From: Christiangramia flava JLT2011
GTDB lineage: Bacteria > Bacteroidota > Bacteroidia > Flavobacteriales > Flavobacteriaceae
Assembly (NCBI RefSeq): GCF_001951155.1
Contig: NZ_CP016359.1
Coordinates: 1,760,001 to 1,824,000, forward strand
Direction: 5' to 3'
Length of the DNA stretch: 64,000 nt
The stretch's first letter is position 1. Each line of letters starts with the position of its first letter. Positions 9,369-17,679 of the stretch are shown here, one piece after another. The notes below the pieces were generated by a model. It did no database searches and was not told the origin of the DNA. It saw only the letters and a program-made list of their open reading frames with translations. Both the position numbers and the translations under genes were made by a program.

Positions 9369-10946
9369 ATGTTCAAACATCTCAATAAAGATTTTCCGGC
9401 GAGTATCGTCGTGTTTTTTGTAGCAATCCCTTTATGTCTGGGTATTGCCCTTGCCAGTGGCGCCCCTTTGTTTTCCGGGTTGATTGCCGGTATCATTGGT
9501 GGTATTGTTGTAGGTTCTTTAAGTGGCTCCAGTCTTGGAGTGAGTGGTCCTGCTGCCGGGCTGGCGGCCATCGTTCTGGCAGCCATTACGGATATGGGTT
9601 ATGAAAACCTGTTGCTGGCGGTGGTTATAGGTGGTGCTATCCAGATCGTCTTTGGATTATTGAAGGCAGGGATCATAGGCTACTATTTCCCATCTTCGGT
9701 GATCAAAGGAATGTTAACGGGTATTGGGATTATCATTATTCTCAAGCAAATTCCGCATTTCTTCGGATACGATGATGATCCACTTGGAGACTGGGCATTT
9801 TTCCAGGTTGACGGTGAAAATACCTTTTCAGAAATATTGAATATGGTTAACGGCATTAGCCCCGGCGCCACTACGATCGCTATTATTAGTATGGCTATCC
9901 TGATCTTATGGGAAGCAGTTCTGACCAAAAAAGCAAAGATCTTTCGATTGATCCAGGGACCATTGGTAGCGGTGGCTATCGGGATCATTTTTTACCTGAT
10001 GACCAGGGGTTCGGAAACTTTTGGAATCATGAAAGATCACCTGGTAGCCGTACCGGTTCCAGACAGCTTTGACTCCTTTATTGGCCAGTTCACTTTGCCT
10101 TCCTTTGAAATGATCGGGACCATGGATATGTGGATAACCGGTTTTACCATCGCACTGGTAGCGAGCCTGGAAACCTTGTTATGTGTGGAAGCGACAGATA
10201 AGCTTGACCCGCATAAAAGGACCACTCCTACCAACAGGGAACTTTTCGCCCAGGGAACCGGGAACGTGCTTTCCGGGATGATCGGCGGTCTGCCTATAAC
10301 ACAGGTAATCGTACGAAGTTCAGCCAATATCCAGTCTGGAGGGCAAACCAAACTTTCAGCGATCATGCATGGTTTTCTCTTGCTGATTTCGATCATCATT
10401 ATTCCAAATATTCTGAATTACATCCCGCTTTCGGTCCTGGCGGCAATCCTGTTCATTGTAGGATATAAACTGGCAAAACCGGCACTGTTCATTGAGATGT
10501 TCCGAAAAGGGTGGAAACAATGGATTCCGTTTGTGGTTACCGTAGTGGGAATTGTTTTCGGTGACCTTCTGATCGGTATCAGTTTAGGCCTGGTCGTGGG
10601 AATTTGCGTAATTCTAATCAAATCATACCAAAACTCTTATTTCCTGCATATCGAGAACCCAAATAGCGGCAGCAAAACCGTTAAAATGACCCTGGCGGAA
10701 GAAGTGACATTTATCAACAAAGGAGCGATCATCAAAGAGTTGAACAACCTTGATAAAGATTCGTTTCTTATTATGGATGTTACTAAAACGAAATACCTGG
10801 ACAACGATATTATTGAAATTCTGGATGATTTTAAAATTAAGGCAGCGGAAAAAAATATCGATATTCAGATCATTTCGGAACGTGGAACCGTTAAAAATCC
10901 TGAGAGTTACTATGATTTCTTTCAGCAGAAAAAAAAGACTGCTTAA
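9369..10946 (+). CDS. SulP-family anion transporter with STAS domain
   Basis: 525 residues. Ten or more hydrophobic segments fill residues about 10-425. The N-terminal SulP signature is visible (PASIVVFFVAIPLCLGIALA), and a STAS domain ends the protein (about 435-525, with LIMDVTKTKYLDND). SulP proteins move sulfate, bicarbonate or other anions by sodium or proton coupling. The next gene encodes a beta-carbonic anhydrase, so bicarbonate is the likely substrate (BicA-like role). That part is inference from the neighbour. A 29-base gap to the carbonic anhydrase gene suggests co-transcription. Confidence 0.92.
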   Translation: MFKHLNKDFPASIVVFFVAIPLCLGIALASGAPLFSGLIAGIIGGIVVGSLSGSSLGVSGPAAGLAAIVLAAITDMGYENLLLAVVIGGAIQIVFGLLKAGIIGYYFPSSVIKGMLTGIGIIIILKQIPHFFGYDDDPLGDWAFFQVDGENTFSEILNMVNGISPGATTIAIISMAILILWEAVLTKKAKIFRLIQGPLVAVAIGIIFYLMTRGSETFGIMKDHLVAVPVPDSFDSFIGQFTLPSFEMIGTMDMWITGFTIALVASLETLLCVEATDKLDPHKRTTPTNRELFAQGTGNVLSGMIGGLPITQVIVRSSANIQSGGQTKLSAIMHGFLLLISIIIIPNILNYIPLSVLAAILFIVGYKLAKPALFIEMFRKGWKQWIPFVVTVVGIVFGDLLIGISLGLVVGICVILIKSYQNSYFLHIENPNSGSKTVKMTLAEEVTFINKGAIIKELNNLDKDSFLIMDVTKTKYLDNDIIEILDDFKIKAAEKNIDIQIISERGTVKNPESYYDFFQQKKKTA

Positions 10947-10975
10947 CTTTAAATCAAAATTAAAAACATAGCCTT

Positions 10976-11599
10976 ATGATTAGTGATATTATCGACCAGG
11001 AAAAACAGTCAGAATTAACTCCGCAGGCAGTGCTGGAGGATTTGATGGAAGGCAATAAGCGTTTCGTCGAAAATCGTATGCACAGTCGTGATTATGCGTC
11101 GCAAATCAATAAAACTAGTGGCGGGCAGTGGCCCCAAGCGGTCATTCTTGGCTGTATTGATTCCCGTGTTCCCGTGGAAACTGTTTTTGATCAGGGTGTA
11201 GGAGACGTTTTTGCTGCTCGTGTTGCTGGAAATTTTGAAAATACAGATATTCTCGGAAGTATGGAATACTCTTGCAAAGTGGCGGGTAGTAAATTGGTGA
11301 TGGTGCTAGGACACGAGGCCTGCGGTGCTGTTAAATCGGCTTGCGATCATGTGGAATTGGGAAATATTACCCATTTGCTTTCCAACATTCAACCTGCCGT
11401 GGAAGCAACAGAAACTTCTGGTGAAAGAAACTCTCAGAATGCAGATTTTGTCGCCGGAGTAGTGCAAAAAAATGTGGAATTGACCCTGGTGAGAATTCGA
11501 GAAAAAAGTCCTATTCTGAAAGAGATGGAAGAGAACGGTGAAATCAAGATCGTTGGAGCTGTGTACTCTATCAGCACCGGAAAGGTAACAGTTCTGTAA
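10976..11599 (+). CDS. Beta-class carbonic anhydrase
   Basis: 207 residues, catalysing the interconversion of CO2 and bicarbonate. The zinc ligands and catalytic dyad of the beta class are visible: C60 and D62-x-R64 in CIDSR, then H113 and C116 in GHEACGA. No signal peptide is seen, so it is cytoplasmic. It probably works with the SulP transporter upstream to take up and interconvert inorganic carbon. It is followed by a strong hairpin shared with the convergent cvpA gene. Confidence 0.95.
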   Translation: MISDIIDQEKQSELTPQAVLEDLMEGNKRFVENRMHSRDYASQINKTSGGQWPQAVILGCIDSRVPVETVFDQGVGDVFAARVAGNFENTDILGSMEYSCKVAGSKLVMVLGHEACGAVKSACDHVELGNITHLLSNIQPAVEATETSGERNSQNADFVAGVVQKNVELTLVRIREKSPILKEMEENGEIKIVGAVYSISTGKVTVL

Positions 11600-11626
11600 A
11601 TATAATTTGTTGAATATAGCACATGA

Positions 11627-11667
11627 AAAGGATCCGGATAGTGACTTTGTCACTGTTCGGATCTTTG
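11627..11667. terminator. Bidirectional hairpin between carbonic anhydrase and cvpA
   Basis: A 15-bp stem (11631-11645 with 11649-11663, two G-T wobbles, 3-base loop TTT) flanked by AAAAG and CTTT. It lies between convergent genes and could stop transcription from both sides. Confidence 0.7.
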
Positions 11668-11671
11668 AATT

Positions 11672-12196
11672 TTAGCTCCGCTCTTCGGGTTTTTCCAGCA
11701 GGTCCTTTTCTTTTACCTGTTTAATGATAGACGGAAGAATGACCGGGGCAATCGACTCTACCGGTTCGTACAAAACCGAATCCTCCAGCGTTTCAGCTTC
11801 CACAATTTCCACGTGCTCATTCGTAGCTCTGAAGAACATGATAATCACACTGGCTACGAAAGCAGATTTCAGAAACCCAAAAACTGCCCCCAGTAATTTA
11901 TTTACCAGTCCCAGCATAGCCAGGCTGGCCACTTTGGTCAGAGCTTTGCCGGCAAGGGACACCAGGAAAACGATCAGGATAAAGGTGAGCGCAAAAGCAA
12001 TAAGGTTGAGGTATTCCGGTTTCCAGTCAAAAAGATCAGACAGCAACGTACCTACATACTGGGAAAAATGCACTGCGCCATAGATCCCGGCGACAATTCC
12101 CACGAGCGAAGCCAGTTCTACCAGGAAACCTCTGAAAAAACCTCTAACCAGTCCGTAAAGCAGGACCAGGCTAAGAATGATGTCTACGGAATTCAT
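11672..12196 (-). CDS. CvpA-family membrane protein
   Basis: 174 residues from the ATG at 12196. The longer frame upstream adds 18 residues that do not fit the family. Four hydrophobic segments lie within residues about 5-125, with the CvpA pattern GLVRGFFRGFLVELASLVG near the N-terminus. The acidic tail (about 130-174) is cytoplasmic or periplasmic. CvpA was first described for colicin V production, and its wider role in envelope homeostasis is not settled. It is divergent from the gene at 12244, with only 47 bases between the two starts. Confidence 0.88.
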   Translation of the reverse strand: MNSVDIILSLVLLYGLVRGFFRGFLVELASLVGIVAGIYGAVHFSQYVGTLLSDLFDWKPEYLNLIAFALTFILIVFLVSLAGKALTKVASLAMLGLVNKLLGAVFGFLKSAFVASVIIMFFRATNEHVEIVEAETLEDSVLYEPVESIAPVILPSIIKQVKEKDLLEKPEERS

Positions 12197-12201
12197 AAAA
12201 T

Positions 12202-12239
12202 CAAATATAACAATAAATTGATTCCAGATGCTATATTTG
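12202..12239. promoter_or_regulatory. Mirror-image pair of -7 elements between divergent genes
   Basis: TATATTTG reads leftward at 12209-12202, 5 bases before the cvpA ATG. The identical TATATTTG reads rightward at 12232-12239, 4 bases before the ATG at 12244. Both match TAnnTTTG. The positions predict leaderless or nearly leaderless mRNAs in both directions. No convincing TTG -33 element is seen at 19-21 bases for either. Confidence 0.6.
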
Positions 12240-12243
12240 CAAT

Positions 12244-12600
12244 ATGGCAAGAGATGAACAATTGAAACACCGGTGGGATGAAGTACAGAAGAAACTTTCT
12301 CACCAATTTGCAGACGGAGAACTGATGGAGCTGGATGCCATTATTTACCTGATCGGGGTCCAGGAGCTCGGGCAATTACACCGCCGCTATAAAAAAGACC
12401 ACAAATTAGATTTGATGCATATAGCCATTTGTACTCTTCTGGAGCCGTATGGGTACTATGAATTTGAATTCTATGATGACGATGGCTGGCCGCATTTTAA
12501 AACCAAGGAGCAGTTACCGAACCTGAAATCAGGAGAACAATCAGTTTTGATGAAGGAGGCCATCGTGAACTACTTCCTTCAAAAAGAATACATTTCTTAA
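12244..12600 (+). CDS. Conserved hypothetical, 118 residues
   Basis: A soluble acidic protein with no signal peptide or membrane segment. It is mostly alpha-helical in look at the start (HRWDEVQKKLSHQFADGELM), with an aromatic stretch in the middle (YGYYEFEFYDDDGWPHF). I do not recognise a function. The next gene begins on the base after its stop, so the two are in one operon. The start is supported by the -7 box just upstream. Confidence 0.75.
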   Translation: MARDEQLKHRWDEVQKKLSHQFADGELMELDAIIYLIGVQELGQLHRRYKKDHKLDLMHIAICTLLEPYGYYEFEFYDDDGWPHFKTKEQLPNLKSGEQSVLMKEAIVNYFLQKEYIS

Positions 12601-13308
12601 ATGGATTTTGGGCATTTTCTGGTGTCATTTCCGCAGGATAGCGGGCCCATCTATCAGGAAACCCTGCAGGGGAGACTGCCGGTAGAACCTTTTAATACCT
12701 ACAGCAACATCCTGTTCCTGCTAATTATCATCTATTTTTCGGTTAAAGTCTACCCGCAGGCACGAAAACAGGCCTTTCTAGCCTGGTGTTTGCCCATTCT
12801 TTTCCTGGGTTACGTGGGGGGTACCGTTTATCATGCCACTCGGAGCCATGACTTCTGGATGTACCTGGACTGGTTGCCTATTATCATTCTCTGTTTCGCC
12901 GTGAGCGTCTATTTTATAGCGAAGTTGCGAACCAGCGGGCAGCGACGGGCGCTGCTTATCGGGATCGTCCTGCTGCTGGTCGTGGGGAACAGGATGTTGC
13001 CCTGGCCGGTATCGCTTCAAACTTCCGCAGGCTATATTGGTACAGCTTTAGGTTTGCTGCTACCGCTCTTTGTCTATATGTACACGGAACATATGCGACA
13101 CTGGAACATGGTTGCGCTGGCCGTTTTTTGTTTCTGTCTGGCCATCAGTTTCCGGATCATGGATCGCTTTGTTTATATTCTTCCCATGGGCAGTCACTGG
13201 CTCTGGCATTGCTTCGGCGCGCTTTCCGTTTTCTTTATGATGAACTATATTTTTCTGGACCGGGAAAGGGAAATTCGGCAGAAACAGATCAACGCTGAAT
13301 TGCATTGA
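12601..13308 (+). CDS. CREST-superfamily (ceramidase-like) membrane hydrolase
   Basis: 235 residues with about seven hydrophobic segments. The pattern fits the alkaline ceramidase/PAQR/Per1 (CREST) superfamily: EPFNTYSN at the first helix (E29, N32), YHAT with H78, LDWLP with D90, and HWLWH with H199 and H203 near the end. In the family these His and Asp residues bind zinc for amide hydrolysis. The serine normally four residues before the first His is a glycine here (G74). The substrate is unknown; ceramide-like lipids or other amides are possible. It is in an operon with the gene at 12244. The family call is mine from motifs. Confidence 0.7.
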   Translation: MDFGHFLVSFPQDSGPIYQETLQGRLPVEPFNTYSNILFLLIIIYFSVKVYPQARKQAFLAWCLPILFLGYVGGTVYHATRSHDFWMYLDWLPIIILCFAVSVYFIAKLRTSGQRRALLIGIVLLLVVGNRMLPWPVSLQTSAGYIGTALGLLLPLFVYMYTEHMRHWNMVALAVFCFCLAISFRIMDRFVYILPMGSHWLWHCFGALSVFFMMNYIFLDREREIRQKQINAELH

Positions 13309-13364
13309 TAAAGCCTCTGTATCGGTTGAAATTTTATTAAATTTGCGCTTCTGAAAGAAAAGCC

Positions 13365-14384
13365 ATGATAGACGAGATTAAAGGGCATATCGCTGAGGTT
13401 GAAAATTTTAATGCTGAAAATGCGGAAGCAATTGAACAATTCCGTATCAAATACCTGGGCAAAAAGGGAATTTTAAATGACTTTTTTGCGGAATTCAAGA
13501 ATGTTCCAAACGAGCAGAAAAAAGAATTCGGCCAAGTATTGAATGAACTCAAAACAGCAGCCCAGGCTCGTGTTCATGCGCTGAAGGAAGAATTAGACAG
13601 GAACCAGGACGAAAAAGGAGTTTATGGAGATCTTTCCAGGCCTTCAGAACCTATTGAAATTGGGTCGAGACATCCTATTTCGATCGTGAAGAACCAGATC
13701 ATCGAGATCTTTTCCAATATTGGTTTCAATGTTTCCGAAGGACCAGAAATGGAGGATGACTGGCATAATTTTACTGCGCTGAACCTTCCGGAATACCATC
13801 CGGCAAGAGACATGCAGGATACTTTTTTCATCCAGACGAACCCAGATATTCTCCTGAGAACGCACACATCATCCGTGCAGGTACGCTATATGGAAGAAAA
13901 TAAGCCGCCTATCAGGACGATTTCCCCGGGAAGGGTTTTCCGTAACGAGGCGATTTCTGCCCGTTCTCACTGTATTTTCCATCAGGTTGAAGGTTTATAT
14001 ATAGATAAAGATGTGTCTTTTGCAGACCTGAAACAAACCCTGTTGTATTTTACCAAGCAACTCTTCGGAAAGTCCAAGATCAGGCTACGACCCTCTTACT
14101 TCCCATTTACCGAACCAAGTGCCGAAGTAGATATCTATTGGGGTCTTGAAACAGAAACCGATTACCGAATTACGAAAGGTACTGGCTGGCTGGAGATCAT
14201 GGGTTGCGGAATGGTAGACCCGAACGTGCTGCGCAATTGCAATATCGATCCTACCGAATACTCTGGTTTTGCTTTTGGGATGGGAATCGAACGTATCGCC
14301 ATGTTGTTGTATCAAATTGGTGACATTCGCATGTTCTATGAGAATGACCTGCGTTTCCTGGAACAATTCAAATCTGCCCTGTAA
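13365..14384 (+). CDS. pheS: Phenylalanine-tRNA ligase alpha subunit
   Basis: 339 residues, the usual length. It charges tRNA-Phe as the catalytic subunit of the alpha2beta2 enzyme. An N-terminal coiled-coil region (about 1-90) precedes the class II core. The core shows [12 protein letters not shown], the motif 2 region ([20 protein letters not shown]) and the motif 3 region ([11 protein letters not shown]). A -7 box TAAATTTG lies at 13338-13345, 19 bases before the ATG. pheT is not adjacent. Two small genes are coupled behind it. Confidence 0.97.
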   Translation: MIDEIKGHIAEVENFNAENAEAIEQFRIKYLGKKGILNDFFAEFKNVPNEQKKEFGQVLNELKTAAQARVHALKEELDRNQDEKGVYGDLSRPSEPIEIGSRHPISIVKNQIIEIFSNIGFNVSEGPEMEDDWHNFTALNLPEYHPARDMQDTFFIQTNPDILLRTHTSSVQVRYMEENKPPIRTISPGRVFRNEAISARSHCIFHQVEGLYIDKDVSFADLKQTLLYFTKQLFGKSKIRLRPSYFPFTEPSAEVDIYWGLETETDYRITKGTGWLEIMGCGMVDPNVLRNCNIDPTEYSGFAFGMGIERIAMLLYQIGDIRMFYENDLRFLEQFKSAL

Positions 14385-14560
14385 TGAAAGAAAAAGGAAT
14401 TTTGGTGTTGGGACTGGCTGTTTTGGCGCTTATCGCCTACGCGGTTTTCGTGATCGCGGTAATCAAATTGGTAGTGGGAGCGATCATCCTGCTCATTACG
14501 GTCCCCGTTTTATGGTTCCTATGGAAAAAAGTTAAGAAAAAAGCCGAAGATAAGTTTTGA
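14384..14560 (+). CDS. Small membrane protein overlapping pheS stop
   Basis: 58 residues. The ATG overlaps the last base of the pheS stop codon (TAATG). One long or two short hydrophobic helices (about 5-47; LVLGLAVLALIAYAVFVIAV and the following stretch) are followed by a basic tail (WKKVKKKAEDKF). Its tight overlap with pheS and with the next gene makes it likely to be a real, translated gene. Function unknown. Confidence 0.65.
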   Translation: MKEKGILVLGLAVLALIAYAVFVIAVIKLVVGAIILLITVPVLWFLWKKVKKKAEDKF

Positions 14561-14952
14561 AGAAAGATATTTCGATCCCTGAAGTAGCTGATGTTTACGT
14601 GGCTGCGGTCCAGGAATATAATGAAGATTTCCGCACAGACGACTGGAATGTATACCTGATAAATGACAGCAACCAAGAGCTGGAAATGGTGCTCATCGTC
14701 TCCAAAGGTTTTGATAAGAAAACGGAAACTTCAGTCATGCGCCATAAAATGCAGCTGCTTCCCGCTAAATCTTTTGCTAAAATTGAATTTCTTCAGGAGG
14801 ATGTTCTGAAACTGAATAACGAATTCCGGGTAAGTTATTTTCAGAATTCGCAGATGTTCGATAAAAAATTCCTGTTTAAGAAAGGAAGCATTCGCAAAAA
14901 TGCTGAAAAGAAACTGCCTGTCATCCCCAATAAAGGCATACTCGCAAAATAA
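14557..14952 (+). CDS. Conserved hypothetical with TTG start, coupled behind pheS
   Basis: 131 residues, soluble. The first usable start is TTG at 14557, which overlaps the TGA stop of the small membrane protein (TTGA). An in-frame stop at 14551 excludes an earlier start. The sequence alternates beta-like segments (WNVYLIND, LEMVLIVSKGF, FRVSYF) with basic stretches and ends VIPNKGILAK. I do not recognise the family. The position suggests translation coupled to pheS and the membrane protein. Confidence 0.72.
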   Translation: MKKDISIPEVADVYVAAVQEYNEDFRTDDWNVYLINDSNQELEMVLIVSKGFDKKTETSVMRHKMQLLPAKSFAKIEFLQEDVLKLNNEFRVSYFQNSQMFDKKFLFKKGSIRKNAEKKLPVIPNKGILAK

Positions 14953-14982
14953 AACCCCGGCCGTTGGGCCAGGGTTATTTTT
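14953..14982 (+). terminator. Intrinsic terminator after the pheS cluster
   Basis: A stem AACCC-GGCC pairs with GGCC-GGGTT around a 4-base loop, with one C-A mismatch, followed by ATTTTTATT. It follows the stop codon at 14952 directly and lies between convergent genes. Confidence 0.7.
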
Positions 14983-15006
14983 ATTGCTGAAATTCTTTTT
15001 CCTAGA

Positions 15007-16662
15007 TTAATCGAATTTATTGCTCAGGTCCTCAAAAGTACCGGTTACCATACCCCCGCTGTTGATCTTCACTTCCCCAGTCACGTAAATGGAGGAATCA
15101 TCTCCAACGAATTCCAGAATCCCGCCACTGCTGATGTAAAGATCACCGTAAATGGTCATATTTCCGGAGATCTTCAGTTTGCTGTCTGAATTGATCACGA
15201 GATTTTCTGAATTTTTCTGATTTCCCAGCGTGAAGTTCCCATTCATATTCAATGAGCTCTGGCTGGCCAGATTTGTGCTTTTTTCCACGATCAGGTCTCC
15301 ACACACATTCAGGGTTCCGTTCACGTTCAAATGTTTCAGGTTCACCAGACCGCTGTAAGAAACCTCCACGTCAGATGGAATCGTAAGATTTTTATCACCG
15401 GTATAGATGTCATAGCTTTCGCAATCCAGGAACGAGTCAGAAACCGCCGTATCGTCGCTGGTAAGAATTCTTAAGATATGCAGTCCCGTTCCGGAAGCCA
15501 GGTATATATATTCCCCTTTAGCCTGAACAAAATTGGCGCTCCCGCTAATTTCGGCAATTCCTTCCCCAATGGTTCCGAAGCTGCTGTCCAGTTTCAGGAT
15601 ATCCAGCCCCGCGCCACCGTTAGCCATGTACACAAAATTTCCATCGGTTGAAACCGCATTCGTCACCTTGTCGCCCTCACTCACAAAAGTAGCATCCGGG
15701 TGCATTTTAAGAGGAAGATTTGCCAGCTCGGTATTACTGCTGAAATTATAAATTCCTGCTCCCTGGCCACCCTGTGAAATGATTACATTGTCGCCATACC
15801 AAGTAAGTGTTCTTTTAGATTCTGGTGTAAGATTGCTGATGGAAATGCTTGAAAGTTCATTGAAGTCGCTGTCATCCAGGCTGATATTCATCAACTTCCC
15901 TTCGCCTGATAGCATGGCTATGGATTCACCGTTGAATTCGCCATATCTGATGTCACGCTGGTCAAACTCCCTGTAACTCGAAAAATCCTGCGCGGTTGTA
16001 AAATTCTTCAAGGCGCCGGCAATTCCGTTGGCTCCACTCAGGAAAACCGTATTGTCATGATATTCGAAGACATGTACGCCGGCGTAACCGGAAATACCTT
16101 CGTCAATAGAAAAGTCTGAAGAAAAATTGCCGTTGGCGGTATTCACAAAACCGAGCAGCGTAAAATTACCATTATCACCACCATTTTCAGAAGCTCCTGT
16201 AAAAACGATAGTTCCAGTAGCATCGACGTAAAGAGAATTTATATCGGCATAATCAGTTTTCATCCTGCTTACCAAACGCGGCTCATATTTATTACTTACA
16301 TCTACAATATCAATGGCTCCCATATAGGTTGCGCCTTCTTTATTATAGGAAACATAGGCGAAATCACCGCGTACATCCACATGGGTAGCGTGTAAGGCTG
16401 TGTTGTTGATCACAGGAGCCTCTAAATAGCCAATTTGTTCGATAGCGAACAAGGCTACGTCTGCAGCATCGCGATTAAGATCTGGAGAAGACACTCCAAT
16501 GACACCGGTTTCATCAAACTTGATAGCCTGCTGAAGTTCTTCTTCGGAAGTGTTGGTTTTAAATTGCTGCTCCTGGAAATCTGTTTCAGAAGATTCGTCT
16601 TTTTGACAGGAGGTGAATAACAGGCCTGTAAGAAGGCCTAATTGTAGTACTTTTCGGTTCAT
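15007..16662 (-). CDS. Beta-propeller lipoprotein with beta-helix-like C-terminus
   Basis: 551 residues. The signal peptide ends at a lipobox with Cys19 (LLFTSC). Residues about 60-400 carry repeats of LVIVD/propeller type (for example HATHVDVRGDFAYVSYN, INSLYVDATGTIVFTG). Residues about 425-545 form a regular hydrophobic repeat with glycine and asparagine turns (LNVNGTLNVCGDLIV, VTGEVKINSGG), like a short right-handed beta-helix. The same C-terminal type occurs in the next lipoprotein at 16851. It is probably on the cell surface or in the outer membrane. Its function is unknown; binding or display is a guess. Confidence 0.8.
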   Translation of the reverse strand: MNRKVLQLGLLTGLLFTSCQKDESSETDFQEQQFKTNTSEEELQQAIKFDETGVIGVSSPDLNRDAADVALFAIEQIGYLEAPVINNTALHATHVDVRGDFAYVSYNKEGATYMGAIDIVDVSNKYEPRLVSRMKTDYADINSLYVDATGTIVFTGASENGGDNGNFTLLGFVNTANGNFSSDFSIDEGISGYAGVHVFEYHDNTVFLSGANGIAGALKNFTTAQDFSSYREFDQRDIRYGEFNGESIAMLSGEGKLMNISLDDSDFNELSSISISNLTPESKRTLTWYGDNVIISQGGQGAGIYNFSSNTELANLPLKMHPDATFVSEGDKVTNAVSTDGNFVYMANGGAGLDILKLDSSFGTIGEGIAEISGSANFVQAKGEYIYLASGTGLHILRILTSDDTAVSDSFLDCESYDIYTGDKNLTIPSDVEVSYSGLVNLKHLNVNGTLNVCGDLIVEKSTNLASQSSLNMNGNFTLGNQKNSENLVINSDSKLKISGNMTIYGDLYISSGGILEFVGDDSSIYVTGEVKINSGGMVTGTFEDLSNKFD

Positions 16663-16790
16663 AGTTGGTTAATTTGGGTAATCGAAAATAGACATTAATC
16701 TGGATGATGGCATCTAAAATCGTTGAAAACCAGCTATTTTCGTTGAAATGCGAATTTTCCTATAAGAAAAGTACTACGGAAAGCTATAAA

Positions 16791-16825
16791 TAAGAAAACC
16801 GGATCGTAAGAACCCGGTTTTCAGT
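16791..16825 (-). terminator. Intrinsic terminator downstream of the 16851 lipoprotein gene
   Basis: An 8-bp stem AAAACCGG/CCGGTTTT (16795-16802 with 16814-16821) with an 11-base loop. Read on the minus strand it ends in a T-rich stretch. It lies 3' of the lipoprotein gene at 16851-17555. Confidence 0.65.
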
Positions 16826-16850
16826 AAGCTGTCAAATTAACTATATAAAC

Positions 16851-17555
16851 TTATTCGTGCGTATGATCGGCATCATGTTCTGAAGGATCTCCGGCTTCAT
16901 CTTCCAGGATAGCCCCCTCTTCAATGATGATATCACCATCTACAATAAAAGTATGGTCCTGGTGGTCATGTCCCATCATGGTAAAGGTTCCACCGTTGTT
17001 AATGACCAGGTTTCCGGTAACATGAATATTCCCCTGGAATACGAAGTGTGAACCATAGTTGATTACCAGATCCTGAGGATCGTCAGCAGTTCCAATTTCC
17101 ATATCTCCCATGAAATTGAACACTCCATAATAATGAGTGTTTACGGTATTGGCTACATGAAGACCTTCTTCAGCATACATATTAAGGGTTCCACCCACAC
17201 TGATCTTGTTCAATTCTATAAAATGATCGCAGTACGACTGCTCCTTGTTCCTGGTCACGGTTAGATTTCCGTTTCCTTCGTAAGCAGAGCCACAGGAAAA
17301 CCAGGCATTCGCTTCGAACCAGTCTGGTTCGTGGATTTCAGAACCAGGGCCGGTAAGTACCGGTTCGTGTATCTGGGCCGAAAGAGAGTCAAGCCTTACC
17401 GGCTCGTGAATTTTGGTAGATGCTGTTGCCGCTACGGTCTTTGGGAGGGGTAACTGGGCTTCATTTTCAGTAATAGAATCAGAAATTTCATCTTGCTGGC
17501 AGGCAGTAAACGTCATTGCCGCCACCATTCCCAGTAGGAGTAGTTTTTTGTTCAT
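16851..17555 (-). CDS. Lipoprotein with triple IHEP motif and beta-helix-like domain
   Basis: 234 residues with a lipobox at Cys19 (MTFTAC). A linker holds the tetrapeptide IHEP three times, at residues 49-52, 62-65 and 74-77. Residues about 95-215 show the same beta-helix-like repeat as the C-terminus of the neighbouring 551-residue lipoprotein: GTLN, DLVINYGS, VTGNLVINNGGTF, then IVDGDIIIEEGA. The tail is rich in H, D and E (SEHDADHTHE), which could bind metal ions. The two neighbours probably arose by sharing or duplicating this domain. I do not know the function. Confidence 0.78.
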   Translation of the reverse strand: MNKKLLLLGMVAAMTFTACQQDEISDSITENEAQLPLPKTVAATASTKIHEPVRLDSLSAQIHEPVLTGPGSEIHEPDWFEANAWFSCGSAYEGNGNLTVTRNKEQSYCDHFIELNKISVGGTLNMYAEEGLHVANTVNTHYYGVFNFMGDMEIGTADDPQDLVINYGSHFVFQGNIHVTGNLVINNGGTFTMMGHDHQDHTFIVDGDIIIEEGAILEDEAGDPSEHDADHTHE

Positions 17556-17679
17556 GACAAATTTGGTTAAATAGATTTGTGAAGGCTAAAGTAGTATATA
17601 AATCGATATAAAAGCAAATTAACTATAAAAAACTTACTTTCAGCGATTTAAAAACTTTAAAATGTAGGAAAAATCTTAT

